Positions 32,290 through 41,291 of a DNA stretch of 64,000 nucleotides are shown piece by piece. Position numbers and translations under genes: made by a program. Each line of letters opens with the position of its first letter. Position 1 is the first letter of the stretch. The notes beneath the pieces were generated by a model, which worked only from the letters and a program-made list of their open reading frames with translations, was not told where the DNA came from and ran no database searches. The stretch spans positions 434,863 to 498,862 of the forward strand of contig NZ_LMOJ01000012.1 in the NCBI RefSeq assembly GCF_001424165.1. The letters are read 5' to 3'. The stretch is from Massilia sp. Leaf139 (GTDB lineage Bacteria; Pseudomonadota; Gammaproteobacteria; Burkholderiales; Burkholderiaceae_D).

Positions 32290-32508
32290 TCATCTAGGTA
32301 CGCGGCGCCGGTCGCGCGTGCGCTGCTGGGCAGGCGAGCACAGCACACGCAATGCGACCTTGCGCGGCACCCCGACGAGTTGCATGAACTCGAGCGCGGG
32401 CGACATGCCATCCGTTCGCAACAAATTCAAGGCGTCGTCGACCCGCGCGGCCAGATAAGCATTGGCACGCGGATCGGCGCGCTCGGCTGGGTTAGCGCTT
32501 CCTGACAT
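32290..32508 (-). CDS. Small hypothetical protein
   Basis: A 72-residue basic protein: NAYLAARVDDALNLLRTDGMSPALEFMQLVGVPRKVALRVL then a basic tail RTRDRRRVPR. GCGAGG lies about 7 bases before the ATG. The predicted helices and the VPRKVALRVL stretch look protein-like, but no family is recognised. Confidence 0.5.
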   Translation of the reverse strand: MSGSANPAERADPRANAYLAARVDDALNLLRTDGMSPALEFMQLVGVPRKVALRVLCSPAQQRTRDRRRVPR

Positions 32509-32610
32509 TCAATAGCCTCGCTACATCCACCTCTAGGGCGCATCCTAGCAAAGCGGGATGGATGTGGCGCGCGTTTGCTGGCGCGCACTACGTGAACATC
32601 GATCGCGAGC

Positions 32611-33063
32611 CTAGTCGCGTAACAGCTTCAGCACCGTTTCGATCCGGTAGGGTTTAGGGACAAACAGGTGAGTATGGCCGTGGCTGGCCATCAAGGCGGG
32701 CGAGGTGTATCCCGAGGTCAGCACTACCCGGATCGACGGGTATAGATAGCCGACGGCATCGGCCAATTGCAAGCCGGTCATGCCGGGCATCATGATGTCC
32801 GAAAACACGGCGTCGATGTCCGGATCGCTCTCCAGGATTTGCAATGCCTCGGCCGCGCCATAGGCCACCCTCACTTCCAAACCGTCGTTACTGAGCAGGG
32901 CTTCCACCAGATCGGCACGATCGTGCTCGTCGTCGACGACCAGCACCCGGCGCAGCACGCGGGTCAAGGTGCTGCACTTCACTGTGGGCATTTCCTCCAT
33001 CGCTGCGCCGCCGGGCAACCAGCCCTGGCCCCCACTACAGTCCACGTCAGGCGCCAGCTGCAT
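32611..33063 (-). CDS. Stand-alone response-regulator receiver protein
   Basis: A 150-residue protein with one receiver domain: RVLVVDDEHDRADLVEALL, phosphoacceptor aspartate in DAVFSDIMMPGMTG, and the switch threonine/lysine in VVLTSGYTSPA and LFVPKPYRIE. No output domain follows. The ATG at 33063 overlaps the kinase stop (TGATG), suggesting coupling; an internal ATG at 33000 would give a shorter start closer to the usual domain border and cannot be excluded. Confidence 0.85.
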   Translation of the reverse strand: MQLAPDVDCSGGQGWLPGGAAMEEMPTVKCSTLTRVLRRVLVVDDEHDRADLVEALLSNDGLEVRVAYGAAEALQILESDPDIDAVFSDIMMPGMTGLQLADAVGYLYPSIRVVLTSGYTSPALMASHGHTHLFVPKPYRIETVLKLLRD

Positions 33064-34265
33064 CAAGCCGCCCGCTGGCCGGGAACGCGCTTTGCCGTTT
33101 CGTCGGACACGAAGCCCTTCGGCATGCGCGGCATGGTGACCGTGAACGTCGTGCCTTCGGCTTCGGTGGACGCGAGTCCGACCCGTCCTCCATGCGCATG
33201 GACGATCTCGCGCGAGATGAAGAGGCCGATGCCGAGGCTGGTACGTTCGGTGTAGTCGCTCGTTGCGTTGATGTTCGCGGCGATGCGCACCATGGGATCG
33301 AAAATGCTCGACAGCTTGTCGGGCGCAATTGCCTTGCCATGGTTATTGACCGCGATTACCAGGTCGTTTTCATTCGCCGTTACCCGTATCGTCACCGCCT
33401 CGTCCGCGACGCCGTACTGGATCGCGTTGCCGATCAGGTTGGACAGCACCTGGGCGAAACGGCTCTCGTCGAAAATGGCGTCGAGCTGGGGCGGGACATG
33501 CAGATCGATCGTCTGCTCCGGATGAAAGGTGCGCAGCTCGTTGACGACCTCTTCGCATACGGCGACCACGCTGCCTTCCCTGACCCGGATCGGGATACCT
33601 GGCCCGAGGTGGGTACGCGTGAAGTCGATCAAGTCGTTGATCAGCTTGCTCATGCGTTTGGCGCTATTGAACATCCGCGTGGCGACCAGGACATACTTCG
33701 GGGGGATATCGACGGCCTGCATCATGAAGTTCGACCCGCTCACCACGGTGCCCAGGGGATTACGCAGGTCGTGGCCGAGGATCGCAAGGAACATGTTCTG
33801 GGATTGCTTCACCATGAATTCGTAGCGCGCGATGGATTCGGCCAGGGCCTGGTCTACCGCTTCGTTGAAGCGCGCGATGTCGCCCATGTGGGCAGGATGA
33901 CTGTCGTCGGTGTCCGCAGCCCACAGTGTCAGCACGCTCGAACGCAGCGCACGGTATTCGGACACCAGCTGCACGACGGTGTAGCCCGACCGCAGGCGTG
34001 CTTCGGCATGGGTTTCGGCGGCGGTATCGTCGTCCCCGCGCTGGCCAAGACCTTTCGACTTGGCTGCGCGCTCCGCCTCGGATTGCGGCGTTTCCAGATC
34101 CGCGGCGAACACCAGCAGCATCTGGCGAGCGTGATCGCGTAATTCAGTGTCGTCCATCGTCAATGCCGGCGGCTCGATCGTGCGGGCGAAATCTTCCCAT
34201 GCCTGGAGGATCGATTCCATATTATTTTTTATGAAGCTGCCGAGCCGATATTTTGTCGTTGCCAT
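33063..34265 (-). CDS. Sensor histidine kinase with RsbRD-type N-terminal domain
   Basis: A 400-residue soluble kinase. Residues about 8-150 resemble the RsbRD/RsbT co-antagonist N-terminal domain (LGSFIKNNMESILQAWEDFARTI). The dimerisation box is FLAILGHDLRNPLG with H165, and the ATPase part has VLSNLIGNAIQYG, a degenerate second box and TSLGIGLFISREIVHAHGG. There is no membrane span, so the signal is probably cytoplasmic. AAGGA precedes the ATG at 34265, which is why it is preferred to an upstream in-frame start. It is followed by its receiver gene. Confidence 0.88.
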   Translation of the reverse strand: MATTKYRLGSFIKNNMESILQAWEDFARTIEPPALTMDDTELRDHARQMLLVFAADLETPQSEAERAAKSKGLGQRGDDDTAAETHAEARLRSGYTVVQLVSEYRALRSSVLTLWAADTDDSHPAHMGDIARFNEAVDQALAESIARYEFMVKQSQNMFLAILGHDLRNPLGTVVSGSNFMMQAVDIPPKYVLVATRMFNSAKRMSKLINDLIDFTRTHLGPGIPIRVREGSVVAVCEEVVNELRTFHPEQTIDLHVPPQLDAIFDESRFAQVLSNLIGNAIQYGVADEAVTIRVTANENDLVIAVNNHGKAIAPDKLSSIFDPMVRIAANINATSDYTERTSLGIGLFISREIVHAHGGRVGLASTEAEGTTFTVTMPRMPKGFVSDETAKRVPGQRAA

Positions 34266-34575
34266 TCCATCCTTGTGTGTACCCTTTCTCAACGAGATTC
34301 GTTTCGAACGGTTACCCCATACTAACAGCCATTCCTCCTGATTATTTAAGGGGCGGATAACGTGCACAATGGGAATCTAAATTCAGAAACAATTAGGATA
34401 TTCGGGAAAAGCCGTGTATCGTTCACCTCGCACTACGTCAAGTCGTTGTTCTTGCTGGTCTTTCTTTCCCGTCTCGCCTTTTGGCAGTCCTGTTTGATTT
34501 CCTCCTGCTACACCCTCTCTTGGTCGAATGTGCATTTCGGGCATCGTTGCCCATGCAAATCTAAAAGGAATGTAA
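34266..34575. promoter_or_regulatory. Intergenic region and leader of the cold-shock gene
   Basis: These 310 bases lie between the divergent kinase gene and the cold-shock gene. A 93-residue open frame here (34362-34643) is unlike protein and overlaps the cold-shock start. The length and T/C-rich nature fit a long 5' untranslated leader, as cold-shock genes usually have. I could not place a promoter with confidence. Confidence 0.45.
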
Positions 34576-34785
34576 ATGACTACTCAAACTGGCACCGTCA
34601 AATGGTTCAACGACGCAAAAGGCTTTGGCTTTATTACGCCTGACGCAGGCGGCGGCGATTTGTTCGCCCACTTCCAGGATATTCAATCCGAAGGCTTCAA
34701 AAGCCTGTCCGAAAACCAGCGCGTGTCGTTCGTGCGCTCGACCGGGCCAAAAGGCGAGAAAGCCGGCAGCATCTGCGCTATTTGA
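34576..34785 (+). CDS. cspA: Cold-shock protein (CspA family)
   Basis: A 69-residue single cold-shock domain, an RNA/DNA chaperone. It has [18 protein letters not shown] with RNP1 (KGFGFI), RNP2 as LFAHF, and [23 protein letters not shown] lies just upstream of the ATG. Which paralogue it is cannot be told here, so the symbol is a family label. Confidence 0.95.
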   Translation: MTTQTGTVKWFNDAKGFGFITPDAGGGDLFAHFQDIQSEGFKSLSENQRVSFVRSTGPKGEKAGSICAI

Positions 34786-34842
34786 TCGCAAAATAAAACA
34801 ATGGTGCGCACTACGCAGATAGCGTGGGCGCGGCCGTCAGCG

Positions 34843-34870
34843 AAAAAGCCCGCCAATTGGCGGGCTTTTT
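34843..34870 (+). terminator. Rho-independent terminator of the cold-shock gene
   Basis: AAAAAGCCCGCC-AATT-GGCGGGCTTTTT, a symmetric stem usable in both directions, between the cold-shock gene and the convergent mgtC gene. Confidence 0.92.
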
Positions 34871-34909
34871 GCGTCCGAAGACGTATGGGCGGCTGACCGC
34901 GGTTTCAGT

Positions 34910-35377
34910 TCAGCTTTTGCTCATCGGCCGCAGGATCGCCAGGATCACCAGGGCGAGCAGTGCGCTCACGACCGCCGTCGCTTCGCGTCCCATGCCGGCA
35001 GCGATGCCGACGGCGGCGGTGAGCCAGACGCTGGCCGCCGTCGTCAGGCCACGGATATCGTTCTTGTTGTTCTGCTTGAGGATGGCGCCGGCCCCGAGGA
35101 AGCCGATGCCGGCCGTGATTCCCTGCAGCACGCGCGACAGGTCTTCGATCTTCATGCCGGCCTGCAGCGGAATGATGACGAACAGGGCCGAACCGAGCGA
35201 GACCAGCATGTGGGTGCGCAGGCCGGCCGAGGCGCCGACCGATTCGCGTTCATAGCCGAGTATGCCGCCCAGCACCACCGCCACCAGCAGGCGCACCACC
35301 AGCCGGGTAATCGATTCGACGTCGCCCAAGTCGGAAAATTCCTGTTGTATTGTCATCCAGCTTTGCTGCCACCACAC
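34910..35377 (-). CDS. MgtC/SapB family membrane protein
   Basis: A 155-residue protein with four to five spans. VVLGGILGYERESVGASAGLRTHMLVSLGSALF and GITAGIGFLGAGAILK, GLTTAASVWLTAAVGIAAG are the MgtC/SapB signature. The family affects magnesium limitation or F1Fo-ATPase in some species. A GTG at 35377 with GGAG 6 bases upstream is used as start; the ATG at 35356 is the alternative. Confidence 0.9.
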   Translation of the reverse strand: MWWQQSWMTIQQEFSDLGDVESITRLVVRLLVAVVLGGILGYERESVGASAGLRTHMLVSLGSALFVIIPLQAGMKIEDLSRVLQGITAGIGFLGAGAILKQNNKNDIRGLTTAASVWLTAAVGIAAGMGREATAVVSALLALVILAILRPMSKS

Positions 35378-35451
35378 GTCATGCTCCAGTCACGATTTCC
35401 AGGGATCATGACAGATTGGCGAGCTCAGCGGCGCACGCGGGGACGTGGCCC

Positions 35452-36069
35452 CTACAGCCAACCCGCATCGCGCGCCATCCGGTACGCCTCGATCCGGTTT
35501 GCCGCCCCCAGCTTGCTGATCGCCTCCGACAGGTAATTCCTCACCGTCCCCTCCGACAGGTGCACCTGGCGCGCGATGTCGGTGCTGCTGCGGCCCTCCC
35601 CCGCCAGGCGCAGCACCTGACGTTCGCGTTCGGACAGCGGATCCTGCGCCCCGCCCCAGATCTCCAGCGCCAGCTCGGGGGCGACGGCACGCCCGCCGCC
35701 GTGCACGTTGCGGATCGCCGCGGCCAGGTTGTCGGCCGGGGCGTCCTTCAGCAGGTAGCCGCGTACGCCGGCGGCCAGGGCGCGGCGCAGGTAGCCGCTG
35801 CGCCCAAACGTGGTGACGATCACGACACGGCTCGCCAGCGCCCGCTCGGCCAGCGCAGCGGCCAGTTCCAGCCCGGTCATGCGCGGCATCTCGATATCGG
35901 TCAGCACGATGTCGGGCCGCAGCTGCTCGCACAGCGCCAGTGCGTCCTTGCCGTCGGCGGCCAGTCCTACCACCTCGAAATCGGGTTCCAGGCCGAGCAG
36001 CGCGGCCAGCGCGCCGCGCACCAGGGCCTGGTCTTCGGCGATCACGATGCGGATCCTGGGCGGGTTCAA
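35452..36069 (-). CDS. LuxR/NarL-family response regulator (DesR-like)
   Basis: A 205-residue regulator. The receiver domain has RIVIAEDQALVRGALAALLGLE, phosphoacceptor aspartate in DIVLTDIEMPRMTGLEL and the GVRGYLLKDAP end. The helix-turn-helix is LSERERQVLRLAGEGRSSTDIARQVHLSEGTVRNYLS. Sequence type resembles DesR. Its ATG overlaps the kinase stop (ATGA, 36066-36069). Confidence 0.94.
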   Translation of the reverse strand: MNPPRIRIVIAEDQALVRGALAALLGLEPDFEVVGLAADGKDALALCEQLRPDIVLTDIEMPRMTGLELAAALAERALASRVVIVTTFGRSGYLRRALAAGVRGYLLKDAPADNLAAAIRNVHGGGRAVAPELALEIWGGAQDPLSERERQVLRLAGEGRSSTDIARQVHLSEGTVRNYLSEAISKLGAANRIEAYRMARDAGWL

Positions 36070-37202
36070 GCGCGTGCTCCCGCCGGCACCCGCAGTTCGA
36101 GCGCCAGGCCCGCATTCGCGCGCAGGGCCAGCTTCCCGCCGATGGACGCCACCCGTTCCTGCATACCGGCCAGGCCGTTCCCGGGACGCAGCTCGGCGCC
36201 GTCGCGCAGGTGGGCGCCATCGTCGGCCACGCGCAGCACCACGCTGCCACCCTCCATGCCAATCGACAGCCGGCAGCGGCGCGCGCCTGCATGGCGCACG
36301 ACGTTGGTCACCGCTTCGCGCAGGGCCAGCGCCAGCACGTGTTCGGTGGCGGGCGCCAGAGCGCGCGTGGCCTGCGCGTCGACCTGCTCATCGAGCGCGA
36401 CGCCGCCCGCCGCCAGGCTGGCGCGCGCGCTGGCCAGGGCATGGGCCAGGCCGCTCTCGCGGTAGCCGCTGACGGCGGCGCGCACTTCGCCCAGGGCCTG
36501 GCGCGCGCTGGCCTCGATGTCGGCGATCTCGCGGGCGCAGGCGTCGGCGTCGCGGTGCACGAGCTTGCGGGCCAGCTCGGCCTTCAGCGCGATCAGCGAC
36601 AGCGAGTGGCCGAGCAGGTCGTGCAGGTCGCGCGAGATGCGTTCGCGTTCGGCGATGGTGGCCATGTGCTCGACCTCTTCCTGCTTGCGCACCAGCGCCT
36701 GGCGCGAGCGGCGCAGGCGCGCATCCATGACGGCGCCGAGGCCCACCGGCAGGCTGACGGTCAGGATCGGCATCAGGAACAGGAAGCGCATCTGCTTCTG
36801 CTCGATCTGCAGCGACGCGAGCGCCGCCAGCAGCACCACGCCCAGGATCGCCAGCAGCGCGCGCCGCAGGTCGAGGATGCCGGCCGCCATGGCGCAGGCG
36901 AAGATGAAGAAGCTGGCCGCGCCGACGTTCCAGCGCATCCATGCCAGGCCGATCGCGCAGCCCGCGACCATGCAAGCGCCCACCTGCCAACCGCGCGCCC
37001 AGAAGCTGGCGCAGTACAGCGGAATGAACCCCACGATGGTCAGCGCCAGCAGCGCCGCCTCGAGGGCGGTCGGCGCCACATAGGCATACTTCCAGGACAG
37101 GTAGCCGAGGCTGAGCAGCCAGAAGTACGGCATCTTGCCCATATCCGGCGGGATCCACGAACCCCTGATTATCCTGCTCGCCACCTGGCCGATCCTGTTC
37201 AT
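36066..37202 (-). CDS. Sensor histidine kinase, DesK-like
   Basis: A 378-residue kinase with about five N-terminal spans (residues about 30-160) and a HisKA_3 dimerisation box ERERISRDLHDLLGHSLSLIALKAEL, then VLALALREAVTNVVRHAGARRC, RVADDG and GNGLAGMQERV. This is the DesK/NarX-type family. DesK senses membrane fluidity in Bacillus; whether this one does is not known. It starts 20 bases after the amidohydrolase stop, so the three genes form one operon. Confidence 0.92.
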   Translation of the reverse strand: MNRIGQVASRIIRGSWIPPDMGKMPYFWLLSLGYLSWKYAYVAPTALEAALLALTIVGFIPLYCASFWARGWQVGACMVAGCAIGLAWMRWNVGAASFFIFACAMAAGILDLRRALLAILGVVLLAALASLQIEQKQMRFLFLMPILTVSLPVGLGAVMDARLRRSRQALVRKQEEVEHMATIAERERISRDLHDLLGHSLSLIALKAELARKLVHRDADACAREIADIEASARQALGEVRAAVSGYRESGLAHALASARASLAAGGVALDEQVDAQATRALAPATEHVLALALREAVTNVVRHAGARRCRLSIGMEGGSVVLRVADDGAHLRDGAELRPGNGLAGMQERVASIGGKLALRANAGLALELRVPAGARA

Positions 37203-37222
37203 GGTGTGTGTCGTCGTGATGG

Positions 37223-39028
37223 TTATTGGGCCAGCAGGCGCACGTCGGCGATCTCGAAGCGGTAGTCGCCCGGCTGCGGGCCGGCGTTGAATCCTAACAT
37301 GGTGACCGCCGCCGGATCGATGCCTTTCAGTTCGCTCAAGGGGATGCTCACCTCCGACCATTCCGGCCCCGCCATGAAGGCTTTCGTACCCGGGATCTGC
37401 ACGCCTTGCGACATCGCGATCATCTGGTAGGTCTTGCCGTCGCCGCGCACCTTGAAACGCACCGTCTTGACGGCCCCGAGGTCGACCGACTGCATCGGCT
37501 GCGCGCCCGGCATGAAGGCCACGCCGGCCCAGGCATAGGGCAGGCCCGGCGCCACCTTCGCATTGATCGCGAGCGGCACCTGGCCGTCGGCCAGCGCCGG
37601 CCCGGCAGCCAGGACGACGGTCGATTTACCGCCGATGAAGCTGTCGGTCGACGGCCCCCAGCCGATGCCGACCGGGCTGCCCAGGTGCTTGTCGCTGAAC
37701 TGGCTGATGCGCCCGTCCGGCGGCAGCGCGAGCGCTTTCGCACTGCCCTGCTGCGCCTTGGCCACCTGCTGGCGCTGGCCCTCGCGCAGGCCGTTGGCGC
37801 TTGCGCCATCCTTCCAGACTTCGACGATGCGGCGTGTGGCAAGGATGTCCGCCGCCGGATTGCCCTCGACCAGCAGCAGGTCGGCCTTGTAGCCCTTGTC
37901 GATGCGGCCGCGCCGGCCCAGCTTGAAGGCGTTCGCCGGCACGCTGGTGGCTGCGGCCAGCGCCTGCACCGGCGTCAAGCCCGCCTCGACCAGCGCCGCC
38001 AGTTCGCGGTGCATGCTGACGCCGTACTGCGTGCCCGGATTGCCGGCGTCGGTACCGGCCAGTACCGGCACGCCGGCTTTCACCATCGCCGCGGCGACCG
38101 CCCTGGGCGCCACCAGCCTCGCCGGGCGCGCCTGATTGCCGTAGCGCGCCTTGAGCGGCGCCTGCGCATCCTTGTCGAGCAGGCCGGCCAGGGCCGGCGT
38201 GGCGAGCAGGTCGTCGCCGCGCCAGCCGGCCATGCTTTCCAGGACCGTGAAAGTCGGGATCACGAAGGCGCCCTTCTGGCGCGCCAGCGCCGCCAGGCCT
38301 TGCGCGTCGGCCGACTCGCCGGGGAACAGGTGCACCAGGCCGTCGGCGCCCGCTTCCAGTACGGCGCGCGCATCCTTCTCGTTGCCGATGTGGACGACGG
38401 CCAGCTTGCCGCGCAGGTGCGCCGCATCGATCACGGCCTTCGCGGTGGCCAGGTCGAGCGAGGGAAAGCCGTAGCCGCTTTCCATGACGATCTTGATGAA
38501 GTCCGAGCCCTCGGCGATGCGCGCATCGACAAAGGCCTGGGCTTCGCGCGGGCTCTTGATGGTGGGGATGGGCACGCCGAACTGGGTGCCGTGACCGTTC
38601 GGGGCGGTGACCAGGGTACCGGCCGAGAACAGGTCGGCGTGCTGGTGGTTGCGGCCCTGCGCCATCTCGTCCTTGGCCTTCTTCAGCAGGCGCACGTCGG
38701 TGAACATGTCGATCTGGGTCGTTACGCCGAACAGCACCGGCAGCTCGGACAGGCGGAAGGCGTGGGTATGGGCGTCGATCAGGCCCGGCAGCAGCGTGCG
38801 GCCCGCGCCTTCGACGACGCGCGCACCGCTTGGCGCCGCGCCGCGAAAGTCGGCGTCGAGGATGACGCCATTATCGAACAGCACCGAGCGGCGCTCGTGC
38901 ACGGCCTGGCCGTCGAAGACGCGCACATCCTTGACGAGCGTGGGTGCGGCAAAGGCGATCGGGGCGGCGCTTGAGGTGGCAACAACGGCGGCGCACAGCA
39001 GCAGGCGTTCGAGGGTGGTCGGTTTCAT
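37223..39028 (-). CDS. Exported amidohydrolase with C-terminal beta-sandwich domain
   Basis: A 601-residue protein with a signal peptide (LLLCAAVVATSSAAPIAFAA). The amidohydrolase part has the metal motif PGLIDAHTHAF, later HIGNEKDARAVLEAGADGLVHLF, and VPVLAGTDAGNPGTQYGVSMHREL with the catalytic aspartate. After about residue 420 a second domain begins (DGRISQFSDKHLGSPVGIGWGPSTDSF) that ends PGDYRFEIADVRLLAQ and resembles CIA30/carbohydrate-binding sandwiches. It is the first gene of an operon with the DesK/DesR-like pair. Confidence 0.85.
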   Translation of the reverse strand: MKPTTLERLLLCAAVVATSSAAPIAFAAPTLVKDVRVFDGQAVHERRSVLFDNGVILDADFRGAAPSGARVVEGAGRTLLPGLIDAHTHAFRLSELPVLFGVTTQIDMFTDVRLLKKAKDEMAQGRNHQHADLFSAGTLVTAPNGHGTQFGVPIPTIKSPREAQAFVDARIAEGSDFIKIVMESGYGFPSLDLATAKAVIDAAHLRGKLAVVHIGNEKDARAVLEAGADGLVHLFPGESADAQGLAALARQKGAFVIPTFTVLESMAGWRGDDLLATPALAGLLDKDAQAPLKARYGNQARPARLVAPRAVAAAMVKAGVPVLAGTDAGNPGTQYGVSMHRELAALVEAGLTPVQALAAATSVPANAFKLGRRGRIDKGYKADLLLVEGNPAADILATRRIVEVWKDGASANGLREGQRQQVAKAQQGSAKALALPPDGRISQFSDKHLGSPVGIGWGPSTDSFIGGKSTVVLAAGPALADGQVPLAINAKVAPGLPYAWAGVAFMPGAQPMQSVDLGAVKTVRFKVRGDGKTYQMIAMSQGVQIPGTKAFMAGPEWSEVSIPLSELKGIDPAAVTMLGFNAGPQPGDYRFEIADVRLLAQ

Positions 39029-39107
39029 CGGTCTCTCCAGTGGGTTCGGGATGAGACCAGTATCCGGATCGCGCGGCGGCCGCGGTAGACACGGTTGCCA
39101 TCAGTTT

Positions 39108-39125
39108 GGGTGACAAATGTCACCC
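39108..39125. promoter_or_regulatory. Inverted repeat, candidate operator of the amidohydrolase operon
   Basis: GGGTGACA-AA-TGTCACCC: two 8-base arms with a 2-base spacer, 80 bases upstream of the amidohydrolase ATG and just beyond the stop of the UPF0178 gene. TGACA-n2-TGTCA dyads of this kind are bound by some DesR-type regulators. Assignment to the operon's own regulator is inference. Confidence 0.55.
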
Positions 39126-39131
39126 ATGAGA

Positions 39132-39587
39132 TTAACTACGCGGACGGTGCCGCGCCAGGTGGCGGTCGAGGGCGTTGGCGAACTGCTGGCGGTCGGACTG
39201 GCTGAAGGCGGGCGGGCCGCCGGTGTCGACGCCGCCGCTGCGCAGCTCTTCCATGAAGGCGCGCATCGTCAGCTGCTGGGCGATGGTGTCCTTCGTATAA
39301 AAGTCGCCGCGCGGATTGAGGGCGAAGCCGCCCTTCTCCAGCACCTGCGCCGCCAGCGGGATGTCGCCGGTGACGACCAGGTCGCCCGGATGCAGGCGCT
39401 CGACGATCTCGGCATCGGCCACGTCGGCGCCGCTCGGCACCTGGACCGAGCGGATGAATTTCGAACCTGGCACGCGCAGCAACTGGTTCGCCACCAGCGT
39501 GACCTGGATCTGCGTGCGCTCGGCAACGCGGTAGAGGATGTCCTTGATGACGGCCGGGCAGGCGTCGGCGTCGACCCAGATCTGCAT
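39132..39587 (-). CDS. UPF0178 (DUF188, YaiI/YqxD) protein
   Basis: A 151-residue protein with the family start [34 protein letters not shown], and [32 protein letters not shown]. The pattern is PIN-like, so a nuclease role is possible, but function is not established. It starts 10 bases after the ruvB stop and is probably the end of that transcript. The ATG at 39587 is the family start. Confidence 0.92.
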   Translation of the reverse strand: MQIWVDADACPAVIKDILYRVAERTQIQVTLVANQLLRVPGSKFIRSVQVPSGADVADAEIVERLHPGDLVVTGDIPLAAQVLEKGGFALNPRGDFYTKDTIAQQLTMRAFMEELRSGGVDTGGPPAFSQSDRQQFANALDRHLARHRPRS

Positions 39588-39597
39588 CACCGAAGGC

Positions 39598-40659
39598 TCA
39601 TCGTAAATTGTCCCACAGGTCGCCCGTGGGACTGATGCGTGGCGCGGCGACGCCAAAGTGCTGGTAGGCGGCCGGTGTGGCGATGCGCCCGCGCGGGGTG
39701 CGCTGCAGGTAGCCCTGCTGGATCAGGTAGGGTTCGAGCACGTCTTCGATGGTGTCGGCCGCTTCGCCGATGGCCGCCGCCAGGTTGCCGATGCCGACCG
39801 GGCCGCCGCCGAATTTGAAGAGCACCGCTTCGAGCAGCTTGCGGTCCATGACGTCGAAGCCGACCGAGTCGACGTCGAGCATTTTCAAGGCACGGTCGGC
39901 CATCTCCATCGTGATCTCGCCGGTGCCCTTCACTTCCGCATAGTCGCGCACGCGGCGCAGCAGGCGGTTGGCGATACGCGGCGTGCCGCGTGCACGCATC
40001 GCGACTTCGCGCGCGCCGTCTTCCTTGATCGGCGCTTCGAGCAGGGCCGCGCTGCGGGTGACGATCTTGGTCAGCTCCGCGACGTTATAGAACTCGAGGC
40101 GGGCGACGATGCCGAAGCGGTCGCGCAGCGGATTGGTCAGCATGCCCGCGCGCGTCGTCGCCCCGACCAGCGTGAAGGGCTGCAGGTCGAGTTTTACGGA
40201 CCGCGCGGCCGGGCCCTCGCCGATCACGATGTCGATCTGGTAGTCCTCGAGCGCCGGATACAGGATCTCTTCCACCACCGGAGAGAGACGGTGAATCTCG
40301 TCGATGAACAGCACGTCGTTCGGTTCGAGATTGGTGAGAATGGCCGCCAGGTCGCCCGGACGCTCCAGCACCGGGCCGGAGGTCTGGCGCAGGTTGACGC
40401 CCATCTCGCGCGCGATGATGTGGGCCAGCGTGGTTTTACCCAGGCCCGGCGGGCCGAACAGCAGCGTGTGGTCGAGCGCTTCGCGCCGCTTTCTCGCGGC
40501 GGAAATGAAAATCTCGAGCTGGTCGCGGATCTTTTCCTGGCCGACGTATTCGTCGAGCTGCTTCGGGCGCAAGGCGCGCTCGATCGCCTCCTCGTTGGGC
40601 GAGGCCGGGGCGGAATCGATGACCCGCTGCTCGGTGAAGTTGTCGGTCTGGATGCTCAT
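39598..40659 (-). CDS. ruvB: Holliday junction ATP-dependent helicase subunit RuvB
   Basis: A 353-residue AAA+ motor that drives branch migration with RuvA. Walker [10 protein letters not shown] is at about residues 69-77, Walker B is [11 protein letters not shown], and the arginine-finger/sensor region is in [11 protein letters not shown] and [17 protein letters not shown] winged-helix end with [16 protein letters not shown] closes it. It lies 29 bases after ruvA in the order ruvC-ruvA-ruvB. Confidence 0.97.
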   Translation of the reverse strand: MSIQTDNFTEQRVIDSAPASPNEEAIERALRPKQLDEYVGQEKIRDQLEIFISAARKRREALDHTLLFGPPGLGKTTLAHIIAREMGVNLRQTSGPVLERPGDLAAILTNLEPNDVLFIDEIHRLSPVVEEILYPALEDYQIDIVIGEGPAARSVKLDLQPFTLVGATTRAGMLTNPLRDRFGIVARLEFYNVAELTKIVTRSAALLEAPIKEDGAREVAMRARGTPRIANRLLRRVRDYAEVKGTGEITMEMADRALKMLDVDSVGFDVMDRKLLEAVLFKFGGGPVGIGNLAAAIGEAADTIEDVLEPYLIQQGYLQRTPRGRIATPAAYQHFGVAAPRISPTGDLWDNLR

Positions 40660-40688
40660 TATTCAATCTCTGGTTGCTACGGTGCGCG

Positions 40689-41267
40689 TCAGCCCTTGGA
40701 CAAGGCTTTCAATGCGAACTTGATGCCGTCGGAAACGGTCGAGCCGGCCGGCAGGTTCTTGGTCGCCAGCAGGGCTTCCTTGTCAGAATACCCCAAAGCC
40801 AGCAGGGCATTGAGCACGTCCGATTGGGTGTCGTCGCGCGGCGCGCCGCCGACCACGCCGATGTCGGCGCCGAGCTTGCCCTTCAGTTCCAGCAGCAGGC
40901 GCTCGGCCGTCTTCTTGCCGATGCCCGGGATTTTCACCAGGCGCCCCGACTCCTGCAGGGTGACCGCCTGCGACAGGTCGGCCACCGTCATGCCCGACAG
41001 GATCGCCAGCGCGGTGCGCGCGCCAACGCCGGTGATCTTGATCAGCTGGCGGAACAAGGCGCGCTCGCTGGCCGTGCCGAAGCCGAACAGCAGGTGGGCG
41101 TCCTCGCGGATCGCCTGGTGGGTGAACAGCACCACCTTCTCGCCCGTGTGCGGCAGGTTGTAATAGGTGCTCATCGGCACGTCGACTTCATAGCCGACGC
41201 CATTGCAGTCGACCAGCAGTTGCGGCGGCGTTTTGTCGAGCAGGATTCCGGAAATGCGACCGATCAT
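40689..41267 (-). CDS. ruvA: Holliday junction DNA-binding subunit RuvA
   Basis: A 192-residue protein. The N-terminal OB fold begins [28 protein letters not shown], the two helix-hairpin-helix motifs are [16 protein letters not shown] and [17 protein letters not shown], and the C-terminal RuvB-binding domain is [15 protein letters not shown]. Works with RuvB and RuvC. Confidence 0.97.
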   Translation of the reverse strand: MIGRISGILLDKTPPQLLVDCNGVGYEVDVPMSTYYNLPHTGEKVVLFTHQAIREDAHLLFGFGTASERALFRQLIKITGVGARTALAILSGMTVADLSQAVTLQESGRLVKIPGIGKKTAERLLLELKGKLGADIGVVGGAPRDDTQSDVLNALLALGYSDKEALLATKNLPAGSTVSDGIKFALKALSKG

Positions 41268-41291
41268 GGTTGGCCTTCTTGTTGTGTTTGG

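Noticed and set aside
34362..34643. A 93-residue frame in the cold-shock leader
   Set aside because: It overlaps the cold-shock start in another frame and its translation is unlike any protein.
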